Origin: JBBSAT01 sp046351235
Lineage (GTDB): Bacteria; Myxococcota_A; Polyangia; Polyangiales; Sandaracinaceae
NCBI GenBank assembly: GCA_046351235.1
Contig: JAXLYV010000005.1
Coordinates: forward strand, 424,904 to 488,903
DNA: 64,000 bases
Direction: 5' to 3'
Shown: in pieces, positions 62,520 through 64,000 of the stretch
Layout: each line of letters starts with the position of its first letter
Position numbering within the stretch: position 1 is the first letter of the stretch
Program-made: the position numbers and the translations under genes
Notes under the pieces: generated by a model
Told to the model about the DNA's origin: nothing
The model's input: the letters and a program-made list of their open reading frames with translations, nothing else
The model's database searches: none

Positions 62520-64000
62520 GCGGCCGCCCCAGCACCGAGAACGACCACGAGCGCGATCACCACGTAGAGCGCGGCGCTCGACTTCTTCGGCTCCTCGGGC
62601 TCCGGCGCGCTCGTCGTCGGTGGCGACACGCTCGTCTGCGCTTTGCGCGGCGCCGTCACCCCGCTCTGTTGCGGTGGCGCGCTCGTACGTCCCGGCGGTG
62701 CGCTCGTGCGTCCCGGGGGTGCGCTCGTCCGCGTCTCGCTCGAGGCCGGCTCGAGCGTGCGCGCGATCCCGCCGGTCGGCGTGGCGTTCCGTGGCCGCGC
62801 TGGCTCGTCCTGCTCGAGCCCGGACTCGCGCCAGCCGGGCGAGCTGCTCGTGCTCGCGCGCGACGCGGTCGCGCCGGTCTGCACGTCCTTGTCGTCGCGG
62901 AACCAATCCGCCGGGTTCTCGAAGAGGCCCGCGTCGAGCGGCTTGCTCGCGTCGTCGGCATCGGGGCTCGTGCCCGAGTCGGCGAACGGATCGCTCATGT
63001 CGTCGAGCGAGGTGAAGCGCAGCAGCTCCTCCTGGATCAGTCGGTCGATGATCGACTGCTGCTGCGGGCCCTCCGCGCCCTTCTTCAGCTGCGCCTTCTG
63101 CTCGAGCGCCGACTTCACCAGCGTCGCGATGTCGAACGCCGTGACCTTGAGCTTGCGCGAGAACAGGTAGCCCGCGAGCGCGTCCTGGAACTCGCGCGCG
63201 TTCTGGTAGCGGCTCTTCGTGTCCTGCGTGAGCGCCTGCCCGATGACCTTCTCGAGCTCGGCGTCCACCTCGGGGTTGATGCGCGACAGGCTCGGGATCT
63301 GCGCCTGCTGCACGAGCTTGACGGTCTGGAAGTCCGTCTCGCCCAGGAACAGCCGCCGGCCCGCGAGCATCTCCCAGAGCACGATGCCGAGCGCGAACAC
63401 GTCGGTGCGCGCATCGACCGGCTGGCCGAGCGCGGCTTCGGGCGAGAGGTAGCTGAACTTGCCCTTCACGACGCCGGGATCGGTCTTCTCGAGCTGCGTC
63501 GTCGCCTTGGCGAGACCGAAGTCGGTGACCTTCACCTCGCCGCGCTTGCTCAGGAGGATGTTGGGCGGCGAGACGTCACGGTGGACGATGTGGAGCTCTT
63601 TGCCTTCGTCGTCGGTCAGCTCGTGCGCGAAGCTCAGGCCGTTCAGGGCCTGCATCGAGATGAAGAGCGACTCCTTCACGCCGAGGCGACGGCCGGACTG
63701 CCGGTAGGTCTCGATGATCGTCTTCAGGTTGCACCCGTCGACGAACTCCATGACGATGAAGAACGTGTTGTCGGCGGCGCCGATGTCGAACACGGTCACG
63801 ATGTTCGCGTGGGTGAGGCGGGCGCCGAGGCGGGCCTCGTCCAGGAACATCGAGATGAAGTTCTTGTTCTGCGCGAGGTGCGGCAGAACGCGCTTGATCG
63901 CGACCTGCTTCTTGAAGCCCTGGACGGAGAGCGACTCCCCCTTGAACACCTCCGCCATGCCGCCGGCCTCGAGGCGCTCGACGACGCGGTATCTCTGCTC
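62492..64000 (-). CDS. Hanks-type Ser/Thr protein kinase with one TM helix (cut by window edge)
   Basis: The frame runs from base 64000, coding 502 visible residues. The glycine loop VERLEAGGMAEVFKG has only two Gly-turn residues intact before AEV; then VAIKRV (catalytic Lys), HRDVSPPNILL, VTDFGLAK and YLSPEAALGQ (a full set of catalytic motifs). After residue about 300 comes a low-complexity linker with TSAPPGR repeats, then a TM helix (LYVVIALVVVLGAGAAAWFG) and a very short outer end. It is an inner-membrane kinase with a cytoplasmic catalytic domain. Its N-terminus lies beyond the window. Confidence 0.93.
   Translation of the reverse strand, partial: EQRYRVVERLEAGGMAEVFKGESLSVQGFKKQVAIKRVLPHLAQNKNFISMFLDEARLGARLTHANIVTVFDIGAADNTFFIVMEFVDGCNLKTIIETYRQSGRRLGVKESLFISMQALNGLSFAHELTDDEGKELHIVHRDVSPPNILLSKRGEVKVTDFGLAKATTQLEKTDPGVVKGKFSYLSPEAALGQPVDARTDVFALGIVLWEMLAGRRLFLGETDFQTVKLVQQAQIPSLSRINPEVDAELEKVIGQALTQDTKSRYQNAREFQDALAGYLFSRKLKVTAFDIATLVKSALEQKAQLKKGAEGPQQQSIIDRLIQEELLRFTSLDDMSDPFADSGTSPDADDASKPLDAGLFENPADWFRDDKDVQTGATASRASTSSSPGWRESGLEQDEPARPRNATPTGGIARTLEPASSETRTSAPPGRTSAPPGRTSAPPQQSGVTAPRKAQTSVSPPTTSAPEPEEPKKSSAALYVVIALVVVLGAGAAAWFGGIIPH

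Overview
The window is very GC-rich, with dense genes, frequent 1-4 nt start/stop overlaps and GTG/TTG starts. It carries ECF sigma factors paired with membrane proteins, Asp/Gly-rich 'DAG' lipoproteins, a MopE-like metal-binding motif, Kazal-type domains, a Hanks-type Ser/Thr kinase and DUF4331 proteins. Together these suggest a Myxococcota chromosome, most likely class Polyangia (Sandaracinus-like). That placement is inferred from gene content; there is no rRNA here to test it. I see no tRNA, rRNA, CRISPR array, insertion sequence or phage gene.

Layout: (1) 1-12.6 kb: a truncated two-TM protein, full-length Lhr helicase, a DUF389 membrane protein, ECF module 1 (sigma factor, tethered partner, small envelope protein), a pentahaem cytochrome lipoprotein, a PA0069-type radical SAM protein, a 90-bp tandem repeat and a flavin reductase-like protein. 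(2) 12.6-28.1 kb: secreted and lipoprotein genes (MopE-like, TPR, a DUF4331 family split over two genes, a Kazal/Cys-rich protein), an ATP-grasp protein, a GT-C-type membrane protein, a thiolase and ECF module 2 in the reverse orientation. (3) 28.1-35.7 kb: an overlapping three-gene operon of an 80-aa protein, a GHKL (HSP90-like) ATPase and an 1865-aa protein whose N-terminus looks like a degenerate GHKL domain. I recognise no described system with this make-up. (4) 35.97-49.3 kb: a type II secretion operon gspCDEF-(gspG-like)-GHIJLMN, divergent from the GHKL operon. (5) 49.4-64 kb: Coq4 behind a 40-bp palindrome, a thioredoxin-reductase-like flavoprotein, a phospholipase C/acid phosphatase-type esterase, a DUF2254 membrane protein, dapF, an alkaline-phosphatase-superfamily lipoprotein, a cupin/CDO-FAD fusion, pyruvate kinase, and a Ser/Thr kinase running off the right edge.

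How the parts work together: the T2SS would export folded periplasmic proteins, and the many signal-peptide and Cys-rich proteins nearby are plausible but unproven cargo. Each ECF factor lies 4 nt inside its partner, a TM protein with a repeat-like C-terminal tail and no zinc anti-sigma motif. A conserved 32-bp box upstream of both sigma gene 1 and the envelope gene behind it suggests autoregulation. The GHKL operon has two inverted repeats close to its first start codon and is the best candidate here for an undescribed system.
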